Of a DNA stretch of 64,000 nucleotides, positions 1 through 8,152 are shown piece by piece (position 1 is the first letter of the stretch; the number at the start of each line of letters is the position of its first letter). Source of the stretch: Mycobacterium avium subsp. avium (GTDB lineage: Bacteria; Actinomycetota; Actinomycetes; Mycobacteriales; Mycobacteriaceae); NCBI RefSeq assembly GCF_009741445.1, contig NZ_CP046507.1:558001-622000 (forward strand), written 5' to 3'. The notes below the pieces were generated by a model. The model did not search any database, was not told where the DNA came from, and was given only the letters and a program-made list of their open reading frames with translations. Made by a program: the position numbers and the translations under genes.

Positions 1-474
1 GGCACCGAACAGCTGCTGCGCCACCGCGACCAGTGGGACGCGCTGGTGCGCGACCCGTCGCTGCTGCCGGGCGCCATCGAGGAGATGCTGCGCTGGACAT
101 CGCCGGTCAAGAACATGTGCCGCACCCTGACCGCCGACACCGAATTCCACGGCACCGAGCTGCGGGCCGGGGAGAAGATCATGTTGCTGTTCGAGTCGGG
201 CAACTTCGACGAGTCGGTGTTCGACGACCCGGACAGCTTCGACATCCGGCGAAACCCGAACAGCCACATGGCGTTCGGCTTCGGCACTCACTTCTGCCTG
301 GGTAACCAGCTGGCCCGTCTCGAGCTGTCGATGATGACCGAGCGGGTGCTCAAGCGGCTGCCGGACCTGCGGCTGGCCGACGACGGCGATCTGCCGCTGC
401 GCCCGGCGAACTTCGTCAGCGGCCTGGAGGCCATGCCGGTGGTGTTCACCCCGAGCGCGCCGCTGCTGCGCTGA
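1..474 (+). CDS. cyp142: Cytochrome P450 CYP142, C-terminal part (5' end outside window)
   Basis: The frame is open from the first base and encodes the last 157 residues of a P450. Visible landmarks are the K-helix E-x-x-R (EEMLRW), the PERF-like segment around DPDSFDIRRNP, and the heme-binding loop FGFGTHFCLGNQLARLEL with its Cys ligand. The heme loop and the neighbours (DUF559 gene, echA19, fadD19, in the same order as recalled Rv3518c-Rv3515c) identify CYP142. The family oxidises the terminal C26/C27 methyl of cholesterol and cholestenone, which prepares the side chain for CoA activation by FadD19. The I-helix and substrate-recognition regions are missing, so CYP142 versus a close relative rests on the heme loop and synteny. 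The gene ends 110 bp before the facing nuclease gene. Confidence 0.85.
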   Translation, partial: GTEQLLRHRDQWDALVRDPSLLPGAIEEMLRWTSPVKNMCRTLTADTEFHGTELRAGEKIMLLFESGNFDESVFDDPDSFDIRRNPNSHMAFGFGTHFCLGNQLARLELSMMTERVLKRLPDLRLADDGDLPLRPANFVSGLEAMPVVFTPSAPLLR

Positions 475-499
475 GCGGGCCCGGTCGGCTGCGCCAGAT

Positions 500-571
500 C
501 CGCTAGCTCCGCTGGCTCCGCGAGCTCCGCTGGCTTCCCGAGCGCCGCTCCTCCCCGAGCGCCGCTCCTTC
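500..571. repeat. Degenerate short tandem repeats beside the 58-bp element
   Basis: Units such as CCGCTGGCTCCGCGAG and CCGAGCGCCGCTCCT recur imperfectly between the cyp142 stop and the left 58-bp palindromic element. A related stretch (GAGAGGACGCCGGG units, about 1551-1600) lies outside the right element. The pattern looks like slippage-prone filler at the edges of the nuclease-gene cassette. No coding role is seen. Confidence 0.5.
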
Positions 572-629
572 CCGAGCGTGTACTCACCGCGAATTTCGGG
601 CCGGTTTTTCGCTGCCAGTGCACGCTCGG
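572..629 (-). repeat. 58-bp palindromic element, left copy
   Basis: The element begins CCGAGCGTG and ends CACGCTCGG, a perfect 9-bp terminal inverted repeat. Its reverse complement aligns without gaps to the copy at 1491-1548, with 49 of 58 positions identical by hand count. It overlaps the 3' end of the DUF559 gene, so about the last 14 codons and the stop of that gene are written in the element. Confidence 0.75.
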
Positions 630-1456
630 CGCGTCCAGGCCGTCGACACCCGGGCGATGATGCCGGCGGGCGTGTCCTCGGCCGTGACCCGGACGACCGT
701 CCACCCCAACTCGGCGAGAACCTCCGCGCGCCGAATGTCCTTGGTGAATTGTCTTCGGTCGGTGCGGTGTTGGTCGCCGTCGTACTCGACCGCCAGTTTG
801 ATGTCCTCCCAGCCCATGTCGAGACAGGCGATCAGCGCACCGTATTGGCGAACCGGTAGCTGCGTGCGCGGCCGCGGGAAACCCGCGCGGAGCAGGAGAA
901 GCCGCAGCCACGTTTCCCGGGGAGACTCCGCGCCCGCGTCGACAAGCGGCAGCACGCTGCGGGCACGGGTGATGCCGCGGCGGCCCCGGTAGCGATCGGC
1001 GAGCAACTCGATCTCCAACACCTTCAGCTCGGTTGCGCGCGCCAGCGCGTCGATCGCGGCGACGGCCTTGTCGACGGGGGAGCGGCAGGCGATGTCGAGA
1101 GCCGTCCGTGCGGGCGTCGTCACCGGCATGCCTCCGATCGTCTGGATTTCGTCACCGACCAGCCGGTCCGACCACGTCTGGATGCCATCCGGCGGGCGGC
1201 GGTACGGGTACAGCAGCTGGGCGGGGGCGCGGTCGTCGATCCATTTCGTGCCGTACAGGGCGGCCGCGGATCTGCCCGCGACGACGCCGCGCCGACGAGA
1301 CCACAACCAGGCCGACCGGGCGCGCAGTCCGGCGGACAGCGCGGTGCCGGCCGGGACGTACACGTCGGGATGGACCCTGACGAACCGGCTCCGCAGCGCG
1401 TACGGGGTCACCAGGCCGGACGCGACGGCCTCGCTTCCGATGAAAGGCTCCGCCAT
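584..1456 (-). CDS. AbiEi-like/DUF559 (Vsr-fold) putative nuclease
   Basis: The 290-aa product matches recalled Rv3517 by position. The N-terminal ~60 residues resemble the winged-helix start of AbiEi-type proteins. The C-terminal part carries a Vsr/DUF559-like nuclease core: E181 in SPRETWLR, D213 in CLDMGW, then EYDGDQH with E224, D226 and H230, and a final strand ELGWTVVRV. Such domains resemble very-short-patch endonucleases. Whether this one cuts DNA is unknown. The ATG at 1456 follows a GGAG-like sequence. The last ~14 residues are encoded within a 58-bp palindromic repeat, and a second inverted copy lies 34 bp before the start codon, so the gene sits in a repeat-bounded cassette. It runs opposite to cyp142 and in the same direction as echA19, about 180 bp downstream of it. 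Confidence 0.7.
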   Translation of the reverse strand: MAEPFIGSEAVASGLVTPYALRSRFVRVHPDVYVPAGTALSAGLRARSAWLWSRRRGVVAGRSAAALYGTKWIDDRAPAQLLYPYRRPPDGIQTWSDRLVGDEIQTIGGMPVTTPARTALDIACRSPVDKAVAAIDALARATELKVLEIELLADRYRGRRGITRARSVLPLVDAGAESPRETWLRLLLLRAGFPRPRTQLPVRQYGALIACLDMGWEDIKLAVEYDGDQHRTDRRQFTKDIRRAEVLAELGWTVVRVTAEDTPAGIIARVSTAWTRRACTGSEKPARNSR

Positions 1457-1490
1457 GGCAGGAGTGTGCCGGGGAACCCCGACAAGCGTG

Positions 1491-1548
1491 CCGAGCGTGC
1501 ACTGAGCGCGAAAATCGGGCCCGAAAGTCGCAGTAGGTACACGCTCGG
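1491..1548 (+). repeat. 58-bp palindromic element, right copy
   Basis: This is the second copy of the element at 572-629, in opposite orientation and again bounded by CCGAGCGTG and CACGCTCGG. It lies between echA19 and the start of the DUF559 gene. The nine mismatches to the left copy are mostly internal, and the outer ~13 bp at each end are identical. It may form a hairpin in the leader of the nuclease gene. Confidence 0.75.
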
Positions 1549-1634
1549 CGAGAAGAGGACGCCGGGGCGCACGCCGAGAGGACGCCGGGCGCTCGCCAAG
1601 AAGGCGCGCCCGCGCGCCGAGCGACCCGACCGGG

Positions 1635-2447
1635 CTAACGGTTTTGGAAGTTGGGTTTGCGCTTCTCGGCGAATGCGCGCGGGCCTTCCTTGGCGTCCTC
1701 GGACAGGAACACCTTGATGCCGATCTGCGTGTCGATCTTGAACGCCTCGTTCTCGTGCATGCCCTCGGTCTCGCGGATCGCCCGCAAGATCGCCTGGACG
1801 GCCAGCGGCCCGTTGTTCTCGATCACCTCGGCGATCTCGAGGGCCTTGGCCAGCGCCTGCCCGTCGGGGACGACGTGCCCGATCAGCCCCATCTCCTTGG
1901 CCTCGGCGGCGGTGATGTGTCGCCCGGTCAGCAGCAGGTCGCAGGCCACCGTGTAGGGGATCTGGCGCACCAGTCGCACCGCCGAGCCGCCCATCGGGTA
2001 CAGGCTCCACTTGGCCTCCGAGATGCCGAACTTGGCGCTCTCGCCGGCCACCCGGATGTCGGTGCCCTGCAGGATCTCGGTGCCGCCGGCGATCGCGGGG
2101 CCCTCGACGGCCGCGATCAACGGCTTGGTCAGCCGCCGGCCCTTCAGCAGGGCATCGATTCGCGACGGGTCGTAGCTGCCGTCCTTGAAGGATTCGCCCG
2201 GCGGTTTCTTCGTCGCCGCCTTGAGGTCCATGCCGGCGCAGAAGTAGCCACCGGCGCCGGTCAGGATGCAGCAGCGGATGTCGTCGTCGTTGTCGACGCG
2301 GTCCCAGGCCTGCACCATGATCTCCATCATTTCGGTGCTCAGCGCGTTGCGCGCGTGCGGCCGATTCAGCGTCACGATGAGGGTGTGACCGCGCTGCTCG
2401 ACCAGCGCGTCGGGACCGGTTTTTTCGTTTGCTGACGCCTCGGCCAC
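1635..2447 (-). CDS. echA19: Enoyl-CoA hydratase EchA19 (steroid side chain)
   Basis: The 270-aa crotonase-fold protein is nearly the same through its body as M. tuberculosis EchA19 as I remember it. It has the oxyanion-hole segment around [12 protein letters not shown] and the second loop [15 protein letters not shown]. Family knowledge: EchA19 hydrates the C22 enoyl-CoA during beta-oxidation of the cholesterol side chain. The start is GTG at 2447, preceded by GAGAGG. It gives an N-terminus about seven residues longer than the M. tuberculosis form, so an internal start is possible. The gene is divergent from fadD19 with a KstR site between them, so both should be derepressed by cholesterol-derived CoA thioesters. 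Confidence 0.93.
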   Translation of the reverse strand: MAEASANEKTGPDALVEQRGHTLIVTLNRPHARNALSTEMMEIMVQAWDRVDNDDDIRCCILTGAGGYFCAGMDLKAATKKPPGESFKDGSYDPSRIDALLKGRRLTKPLIAAVEGPAIAGGTEILQGTDIRVAGESAKFGISEAKWSLYPMGGSAVRLVRQIPYTVACDLLLTGRHITAAEAKEMGLIGHVVPDGQALAKALEIAEVIENNGPLAVQAILRAIRETEGMHENEAFKIDTQIGIKVFLSEDAKEGPRAFAEKRKPNFQNR

Positions 2448-2492
2448 GGGTACCGCCTCTCACTCGACATCGGGCATGAGCTTGCCTCGAAA

Positions 2493-2506
2493 TGTAACAC
2501 GTTCTA
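2493..2506. promoter_or_regulatory. KstR operator between echA19 and fadD19
   Basis: TGTAACACGTTCTA matches the KstR consensus TNNAACNNGTTNNA at every fixed position. It ends 5 bp before the GTG chosen for fadD19 and lies 46 bp before echA19, so one site can repress both. The 14 bases are identical to the site at 12330. Confidence 0.88.
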
Positions 2507-2511
2507 ATTTG

Positions 2512-4152
2512 GTGGCCGTGGCCCTGAATATTGCCGATCTTGCAGAGCACGCCATCGACGCTGTGCCCGACCGTGTCGCCCTGATCTGCGGCGACGAGAA
2601 GCTGACCTATGCCGAGCTGGAGGAGAAGGCCAACCGCCTCGCCCACTACCTGCTCGACCAGGGGGTGAAGAAGGACGACAAGGTCGGGCTGTACTGCCGC
2701 AACCGCAACGAGATCGTCATTGCCATGCTCGGCATCGTCAAGGCGGGCGCCATCCTGGTCAACGTCAACTACCGCTACGTCGAGGGCGAGCTGCGCTACC
2801 TGTTCGACAACTCCGACATGGTGGCGCTGGTCCACGAGCGCCAGTACTCCGACCGGGTGGCCAACGTGCTGCCCGACACCCCCAACGTCAAGACCATCCT
2901 GGTCGTCGAGGACGGCAGCGACAAGGACTACCAGCGCTACGGCGGCGTCGAGTTCTACTCGGCGCTGGAAAAGGGCTCGCCCGAGCGGGATTTCGGCCCG
3001 CGCAGCGCCGACGACATCTACCTGCTCTACACCGGCGGCACCACCGGGTTCCCGAAGGGCGTGATGTGGCGCCACGAGGACATCTACCGGGTGCTGTTCG
3101 GCGGAACCGACTTCGCCACAGGCGAATTCGTCAAGGACGAGTACGACTTGGCCAAGGCCGCCGCCGAAAATCCGCCGATGATCCGCTACCCGATTCCGCC
3201 GATGATCCACGGCGCCACGCAGTCGGCCACCTGGATGTCGATCTTCTCCGGCCAAACCACGGTGCTGGCACCGGAATTCAACGCCGACGAGGTGTGGCGC
3301 ACCATCCACGAGCACAAGGTCAACCTGCTGTTCTTCACCGGCGACGCGATGGCCCGCCCGCTGCTGGACGCGTTGAACAAGGACCACGACTACGACCTGT
3401 CGTCGCTGTTCCTGCTGGCCAGCACCGCGGCCCTGTTCTCGCCGAGCATCAAGGAGCGCCTGCTCGAGTTGCTGCCCAACCGGGTCATCACCGACTCGAT
3501 CGGCTCCTCGGAGACCGGGTTCGGCGGCACCAGCATCGTCGCCAAGGACGCGCCGCACGCCGGCGGGCCGCGGGTGACGATCGACCACCGCACCGTGGTG
3601 CTCGACGAGGAGGGCAACGAGGTCAAGCCGGGCTCCGGTGTGCGCGGGCTGATCGCCAAGAAGGGCAACATCCCGGTCGGCTACTACAAGGATGAGAAGA
3701 AGACCGCCGAGACGTTCAAGACGTTCAACGGCGTGCGCTACGCCATCCCCGGCGACTACGCACTGGTCGAGGAGGACGGCACGGTCACCATGCTGGGCCG
3801 CGGCTCGGTGTCGATCAACAGCGGCGGCGAGAAGATCTACCCCGAAGAGGTCGAGGGCGCGCTCAAGGGGCATCCCGACGTGTTCGACGCGCTGGTGGTC
3901 GGCGTGCCCGATCCGCGGTACGGCCAGCACGTGGCCGCCGTGGTGCAGCCCCGGCCGGGGACCCGGCCGTCGCTGGCCGAGTTGGACCGCTTCGTGCGTT
4001 CGGAGATCGCGGGATACAAAGTGCCGCGTAGTCTTTGGCTGGTCGATGAGGTAAAGCGGTCGCCGGCGGGCAAGCCCGACTACCGCTGGGCCAAGGAGCA
4101 GACCGAGGCCCGCCCGGCCGATGACGTGCACGCCGCCCACGTCTCCGCCTGA
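2512..4152 (+). CDS. fadD19: Steroid-CoA ligase FadD19
   Basis: The 546-aa adenylate-forming ligase reads almost colinearly with remembered M. tuberculosis FadD19 (548 aa). The ATP-binding P-loop LLYTGGTTGFPKGVMW is at about residues 170-185, the SSETGFGG motif follows, and the C-terminal domain holds RGSVSINSGGEKIYPEEVE and the catalytic Lys in RSPAGKPDYRW. Family knowledge: it attaches CoA to the C27-carboxylated cholesterol side chain made by CYP125/CYP142. I chose GTG at 2512 over the in-frame start at 2476 because the product then begins MAVALNIADL like the M. tuberculosis protein. The longer form would place the KstR operator inside the coding sequence. The fructosamine-kinase-like gene follows after 9 bp. 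Confidence 0.95.
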   Translation: MAVALNIADLAEHAIDAVPDRVALICGDEKLTYAELEEKANRLAHYLLDQGVKKDDKVGLYCRNRNEIVIAMLGIVKAGAILVNVNYRYVEGELRYLFDNSDMVALVHERQYSDRVANVLPDTPNVKTILVVEDGSDKDYQRYGGVEFYSALEKGSPERDFGPRSADDIYLLYTGGTTGFPKGVMWRHEDIYRVLFGGTDFATGEFVKDEYDLAKAAAENPPMIRYPIPPMIHGATQSATWMSIFSGQTTVLAPEFNADEVWRTIHEHKVNLLFFTGDAMARPLLDALNKDHDYDLSSLFLLASTAALFSPSIKERLLELLPNRVITDSIGSSETGFGGTSIVAKDAPHAGGPRVTIDHRTVVLDEEGNEVKPGSGVRGLIAKKGNIPVGYYKDEKKTAETFKTFNGVRYAIPGDYALVEEDGTVTMLGRGSVSINSGGEKIYPEEVEGALKGHPDVFDALVVGVPDPRYGQHVAAVVQPRPGTRPSLAELDRFVRSEIAGYKVPRSLWLVDEVKRSPAGKPDYRWAKEQTEARPADDVHAAHVSA

Positions 4153-4161
4153 TCCGGCTGG

Positions 4162-4929
4162 GTGACCGATTTCGTCAAGCAGCACCCCCGGCCGCCCGAG
4201 GGCTTCTTCGGGTGGGAGGCCGCCGGGTTGCGCTGGCTGTCGAGCGTCGACGGCGGCGTGCCCTGCGCCCGGGTGGTGGCGGTCGACGCGACCAGCCTGA
4301 CCCTGCGCCGGCTGCAGTCGGTGCCCGCCGGCCGGGACGCGGCGCACGAGTTCGGCCGCCGGCTGGCCGTCACGCATGACGCCGGCGCGGCCGCGTTCGG
4401 GGCGGGCCCCGACGGATGGGACGGGCCGGGATACTTCGGGCCGCTGTCGCAGCCGTTGCCGATGTCGCTGCGGCGGCACCGGCATTGGGGCAGCTTCTAC
4501 GCCGAGGAGCGGCTGGTGCCGATGGCCGAGCGCGCCGCGCCGAGGCTGGCGGCCTCCACCCGCGACGCGATCGGCGCCGTGGCGGCCCGCTGCCGGGCCG
4601 GTGACTTCGACGACGACGACGGTCCCGCCCGGCTGCACGGCGACCTGTGGAGCGGCAACGTGATGTGGACGCCCGACGGCGTGGTGTTGATCGACCCGGC
4701 CGCGCACGGCGGGCACCGCGAAACCGACCTGGCGATGCTGGCGCTGTTCGGCTGCCCGCACTACGACGCCGTGCTGGCCGGCTACCAACAGGTGCGAGCG
4801 CTGAAACCGGGCTGGCGCAACCGGATTGGGCTGCACCAGCTCTATCCGCTGCTGGCGCACGTGGTGCTGTTCGGCGGCGGCTACGCGGGCCAGACGGACG
4901 CCGCGGCCCGCGCCGCGCTGGCCGCATGA
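4162..4929 (+). CDS. Fructosamine-kinase-like phosphotransferase
   Basis: The 255-aa protein carries the kinase catalytic signature of the fructosamine/ketosamine kinase and APH superfamily: LHGDLWSGNVMW (catalytic Asp in HGDL, Asn four residues on) and VLIDPAAHGGHRETDLAM (metal-binding Asp). Family members phosphorylate sugar-modified amines, allowing deglycation. The substrate here is unknown. GTG at 4162 lies 9 bp after fadD19 and a ligase-proximal position suggests co-transcription, although no sterol role is apparent. Length is slightly short for the family (about 280-300 aa), and the N-terminal nucleotide-binding part looks condensed. I do not recall an M. tuberculosis counterpart at this place. 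Confidence 0.75.
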   Translation: MTDFVKQHPRPPEGFFGWEAAGLRWLSSVDGGVPCARVVAVDATSLTLRRLQSVPAGRDAAHEFGRRLAVTHDAGAAAFGAGPDGWDGPGYFGPLSQPLPMSLRRHRHWGSFYAEERLVPMAERAAPRLAASTRDAIGAVAARCRAGDFDDDDGPARLHGDLWSGNVMWTPDGVVLIDPAAHGGHRETDLAMLALFGCPHYDAVLAGYQQVRALKPGWRNRIGLHQLYPLLAHVVLFGGGYAGQTDAAARAALAA

Positions 4930-4951
4930 CCCGGGTCTAGAGTCGGGTCGC

Positions 4952-5779
4952 ATGACGATCGATGTGTGGATGCAGCATCCCACCGTCAGGTTCCTGCGCA
5001 GCGACATGCTGGCCTCGCTGCGGCGCTGGACCGGCGGGTCGATCCCCGACACCGACATCCCCATCGAGGCGACCCTGGCATCGATGGACGCCGCCGGCGT
5101 GCGCTACGGGCTGCTCAGCGCCTGGCGCGGTCCCAACGGGCAGGATCTGGTGTCCAACGACGAGGTGGCGCAATGGGTTGCCGCGCACCCGAATCGGTTC
5201 GCCGGCCTGGCCGCCGTCGACCTGGACCGCCCGATGGAAGCCGTCCGCGAGCTGCGACGCCGGATCGCCGACGGCGGATTCGTCGGCCTGCGGGTGGTGC
5301 CGTGGCTGTGGAACGCCCCGCCCACCGATCGCCGCTACTACCCGCTGTTCGCCGCGTGCGTGGAGGCCGGAGTGCCGTTCTGCACCCAGGTCGGGCACAC
5401 CGGCCCGCTGCGGCCGTCGGAGACCGGCCGCCCGATTCCCTACATCGACCAGGTGGCCCTGGACTTCCCGGAGCTGGTGATCGTCTGCGGCCACGTCGGC
5501 TACCCGTGGACCGAGGAGATGGTCGCGGTGGCCCGCAAGCACGAGAACGTCTACATCGACACCTCGGCCTACACCATCGAGCGGTTGCCGGACGAACTCG
5601 TCAGGTTCATCAAAACCGGGACCGGGCAGCGAAAAGTGTTGTTCGGCACCAACTATCCGATGATCACCGCCGAGCACGCGCTGGCGGGACTGGACGGACT
5701 CGGGCTGTCCGACGAGGCCCGGCGGGATTTCCTGCACGGCAACGCCGAGCGGGTGTTCAGACTGGAGGCAGCCACGTGA
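4952..5779 (+). CDS. Amidohydrolase-family protein (recalled Rv3510c position)
   Basis: The 275-aa TIM-barrel metal-dependent hydrolase belongs to the amidohydrolase-2/ACMS-decarboxylase type. Visible features are the early metal-binding-like segment IDVWMQHPT, CTQVGHTG at mid-length, IVCGHVGYPW and the late Asn/Asp region LFGTNYPM. Enzymes of this group hydrolyse or decarboxylate ring-derived acids. No substrate can be assigned. ATG at 4952 follows GAGTCGGG and lies 22 bp after the kinase-like gene. The stop overlaps the GTG of the ThDP enzyme downstream (GTGA), so the two are translationally coupled and probably act in one pathway. Its place in the KstR-linked block suggests a link to sterol breakdown, which is an inference. 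Confidence 0.78.
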   Translation: MTIDVWMQHPTVRFLRSDMLASLRRWTGGSIPDTDIPIEATLASMDAAGVRYGLLSAWRGPNGQDLVSNDEVAQWVAAHPNRFAGLAAVDLDRPMEAVRELRRRIADGGFVGLRVVPWLWNAPPTDRRYYPLFAACVEAGVPFCTQVGHTGPLRPSETGRPIPYIDQVALDFPELVIVCGHVGYPWTEEMVAVARKHENVYIDTSAYTIERLPDELVRFIKTGTGQRKVLFGTNYPMITAEHALAGLDGLGLSDEARRDFLHGNAERVFRLEAAT

Positions 5780-7326
5780 ACGGTGCTCAGGCGCTGATCC
5801 GGACCCTGGTCGACGGCGGCGTCGACGTGTGTTTCGCCAACCCGGGCACGTCGGAAATGCACTTCGTCGCGGCGCTGGACAGCGTTCCGCGGATGCGCGG
5901 CGTGCTGGCGCTGTTCGAGGGCGTGGCCACCGGCGCGGCCGACGGGTACGCCCGCATCGCCGCTCGGCCGGCCGCGGTGCTGCTGCATCTGGGCCCCGGG
6001 TTGGGCAACGGGCTGGCCAACCTGCACAACGCCCGCCGCGCGAGGGTGCCGATGGTGGTGGTCGTCGGTGACCACGCCACCTACCACAAAAAGTACGACG
6101 CCCCACTGGAATCCGACATCGACGCGCTCGCCGGCAGCGTCTCGGGATGGGTGCGCCGGACCAGCGACGCCTCCCAGGTTTCGGCCGACGCCGTCGAGGG
6201 CATCGCCGCCAGCCGGTGGGGATCGCAGATCTCCACGCTGATCCTGCCCGCCGACGTGTCCTGGTCCGACGGCGCGCAGCTGTTCTCCACCATGGACGCG
6301 CGGCCGGCGGGTGCCGACCCGCTGCTGGCGCCGGAGGTGGTCGAGGTGCTGCGCTCGGGGGAGCCGACGGTGATCCTGGTGGGCGGCGACGCTACCCGCC
6401 GCGCCGGGCTGGCCGCGGCCGCCCGGATCGCCGCGGCCACCGGCGCCCGGGTGCTGTGCGAAACCTTCCCCACCCGGCTGGAGCGCGGCGCCGGCATCCC
6501 CGCCGTCGAGCGGCTCGCCTATTTCGCCGAAGCCGCCGCCGCCCAGCTGGACGGCGCCAAGCATCTGGTGTTGGCCGGCGCCAAGTCGCCGGTGTCGTTC
6601 TTCGCCTACCCGGGCATGCCGAGCGATCTGGTGCCCGCCGGTTGCGAGGTGCACGTGCTCGCCGGGCACACCGGCGCGGCGGATGCGTTGAGCGCCTTGG
6701 CGGATCAGCTCGCGCCCGGGACCGCGGCGCCGGTGGCGGCGGCGTCGCGCCCGGCCTTGCCGACGGGCCCGCTGACGTCGGCGTCGGCGGCCGACGTGAT
6801 CGGGGCGCTGCTGCCGGAACGGGCGATCGTCGTCGACGAGTCGAACACCTCCGGCGTGCTGCTGGCACAGGCGACCGCCGGCGCGCCGGCGCACGACTGG
6901 CTGACCCTGACCGGCGGGGCGATCGGCTACGGCATTCCGGCCGCGGTCGGTGCCGCCGTCGCCGCCCCGGATCGTCCGGTGCTCTGCCTGGAATCCGACG
7001 GCTCGGCGATGTACACGATCTCGGGATTGTGGACCCAGGCCCGGGAGAACCTCAACGTGACCACCGTGCTGTACGACAACAGTGCCTACGACATCCTGCG
7101 CATCGAGCTGCAACGCGTCGGCGCCGGATCGGCCCCCGGGCCCGAAGCGCTTTCCCTGCTCGATTTGTCGGATCCCGCAATGGATTTCGTGAAGATCAGC
7201 GAAGGCATGGGCGTGCCGGCCCGGCGGGTCAGCACCGCGGAGGAATTCGCCGACGCGCTGCGCGCCGCCCTCGCCGAACCGGGGCCGCACCTGATCGATG
7301 CCGTGGTGCCCTCAATAGCGGGCTAG
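5776..7326 (+). CDS. ilvX: Thiamine-diphosphate enzyme, acetolactate-synthase-like (IlvX)
   Basis: The 516-aa protein has the three-domain layout of ThDP decarboxylases and synthases. The N-terminal Pyr domain contains CFANPGTSEMHF and the activating-Glu segment ALFEGVATGAADGYAR (about residues 43-58). The C-terminal PP domain has the cofactor motif ESDGSAMYT...LYDN. It matches recalled Rv3509c (515 aa). The annotation IlvX implies branched-chain amino acid synthesis, but standalone members of this branch resemble benzoylformate-decarboxylase and oxalyl-CoA-decarboxylase relatives, so acetolactate synthesis is doubtful. It starts at GTG 5776, overlapping the amidohydrolase stop by 4 nt, and its end overlaps the facing serine-hydrolase gene by 15 bp. 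Confidence 0.82.
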   Translation: MNGAQALIRTLVDGGVDVCFANPGTSEMHFVAALDSVPRMRGVLALFEGVATGAADGYARIAARPAAVLLHLGPGLGNGLANLHNARRARVPMVVVVGDHATYHKKYDAPLESDIDALAGSVSGWVRRTSDASQVSADAVEGIAASRWGSQISTLILPADVSWSDGAQLFSTMDARPAGADPLLAPEVVEVLRSGEPTVILVGGDATRRAGLAAAARIAAATGARVLCETFPTRLERGAGIPAVERLAYFAEAAAAQLDGAKHLVLAGAKSPVSFFAYPGMPSDLVPAGCEVHVLAGHTGAADALSALADQLAPGTAAPVAAASRPALPTGPLTSASAADVIGALLPERAIVVDESNTSGVLLAQATAGAPAHDWLTLTGGAIGYGIPAAVGAAVAAPDRPVLCLESDGSAMYTISGLWTQARENLNVTTVLYDNSAYDILRIELQRVGAGSAPGPEALSLLDLSDPAMDFVKISEGMGVPARRVSTAEEFADALRAALAEPGPHLIDAVVPSIAG

Positions 7327-8025
7327 GCTCGGCAGCCGGCTGAGCAGCCAGTCGGTCAACGTGTCGAGCACGTCGACGCCGGTCTCGAACACGCCGTCGT
7401 GGGTGTCCGCCGCCAGCGCCACCCCCCAGTTTCCCGTCGGGGTGGGGACGACGCCGAACTGCCGGACCAGGTATTCACCGCGGCCGCCGGGGCCCCAACC
7501 CCCCTTGGCGGCAAGCCCTTTGGCGGCCAGCCCCCACCGCTGGGTAGGGCTGAGGCGCTGCATCATGTCGATCACCTCGGCCGCGTCCGGGATGGTCGAC
7601 AGCTCCGCGGCGAACCGCGCCTGGCGCTGCAAGCTCCACTGGGTCTGACCGAAAGCGGTGAAGCCACGGCGAAGCCGGCGGGACTCCACCACCGTCGCGG
7701 TGTCGCCGCCCTCGGCCACCACGGCCTGGACCTGCCGCGCCGCCTCGGCCGGTTCGCCCAGTTGCGACCACAACTGCTCGGAGGCGCGGTTGTCGGATTC
7801 GGTGACGGCCTTGGTGGCCAATTCGCGGGCGCCCAGCCAGTCCTTGCGCAGGGCCGCGATCGCCAGCGGCACCTTGATCGTCGACCACGCCACCCCCGAC
7901 CACCAGCTGCCCAGGGAGAACGTGCGGTCCGGGCGGGCGACGGCCACCCCGACCTTCGCCGGCACCGTCGCGGCAAGCTGGTCGAAGCTGGCCTCGAGCG
8001 CCAGTTCGAGAGGACGTGAAGTCAT
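7312..8025 (-). CDS. Serine beta-lactamase/DD-peptidase-fold protein, apparently cytosolic
   Basis: The 237-aa protein has the order of motifs of the penicillin-binding/class A beta-lactamase fold: S-x-x-K in WSTIKVPLAI, S-D-N in TESDNRASEQLW and K-G-G in AAKGGWGPGG. A secreted beta-lactamase would carry a signal peptide and an omega-loop E-x-x-x-N. Neither is obvious, so a cytosolic hydrolase or a degenerate relative is possible. ATG at 8025 was chosen over the ORF-maximal start because the preceding 15 residues are Arg/His-rich with no family look, and an AGGACG-type SD is lacking for them. It converges on ilvX with a 15-bp overlap. Confidence 0.7.
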   Translation of the reverse strand: MTSRPLELALEASFDQLAATVPAKVGVAVARPDRTFSLGSWWSGVAWSTIKVPLAIAALRKDWLGARELATKAVTESDNRASEQLWSQLGEPAEAARQVQAVVAEGGDTATVVESRRLRRGFTAFGQTQWSLQRQARFAAELSTIPDAAEVIDMMQRLSPTQRWGLAAKGLAAKGGWGPGGRGEYLVRQFGVVPTPTGNWGVALAADTHDGVFETGVDVLDTLTDWLLSRLPSLARY

Positions 8026-8152
8026 GCGCCGCTTCCGGTGTCGGCGCGCGTGACGATGCCGCCGGAGCATGGGGCCGGCGCAGCAACCATCGCGTCTCCT
8101 CGTGTCGGCGGCACGTTCATGCAGTGTCGCACAGTGCGGCCGCCGGCGACCG

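Noticed and set aside
2476..2511. ATG at 2476 as the fadD19 start
   Set aside because: It would put the KstR operator inside the coding region and add 12 residues not present in remembered FadD19. GTG 2512 restores MAVALNIADL.
1408..5064. A 1218-codon minus-strand open frame opposite fadD19 and its neighbours
   Set aside because: It is low-complexity Arg/His/Gly/Val sequence typical of antisense frames in high-GC DNA, it overlaps several well-identified genes, and it has no family motif.
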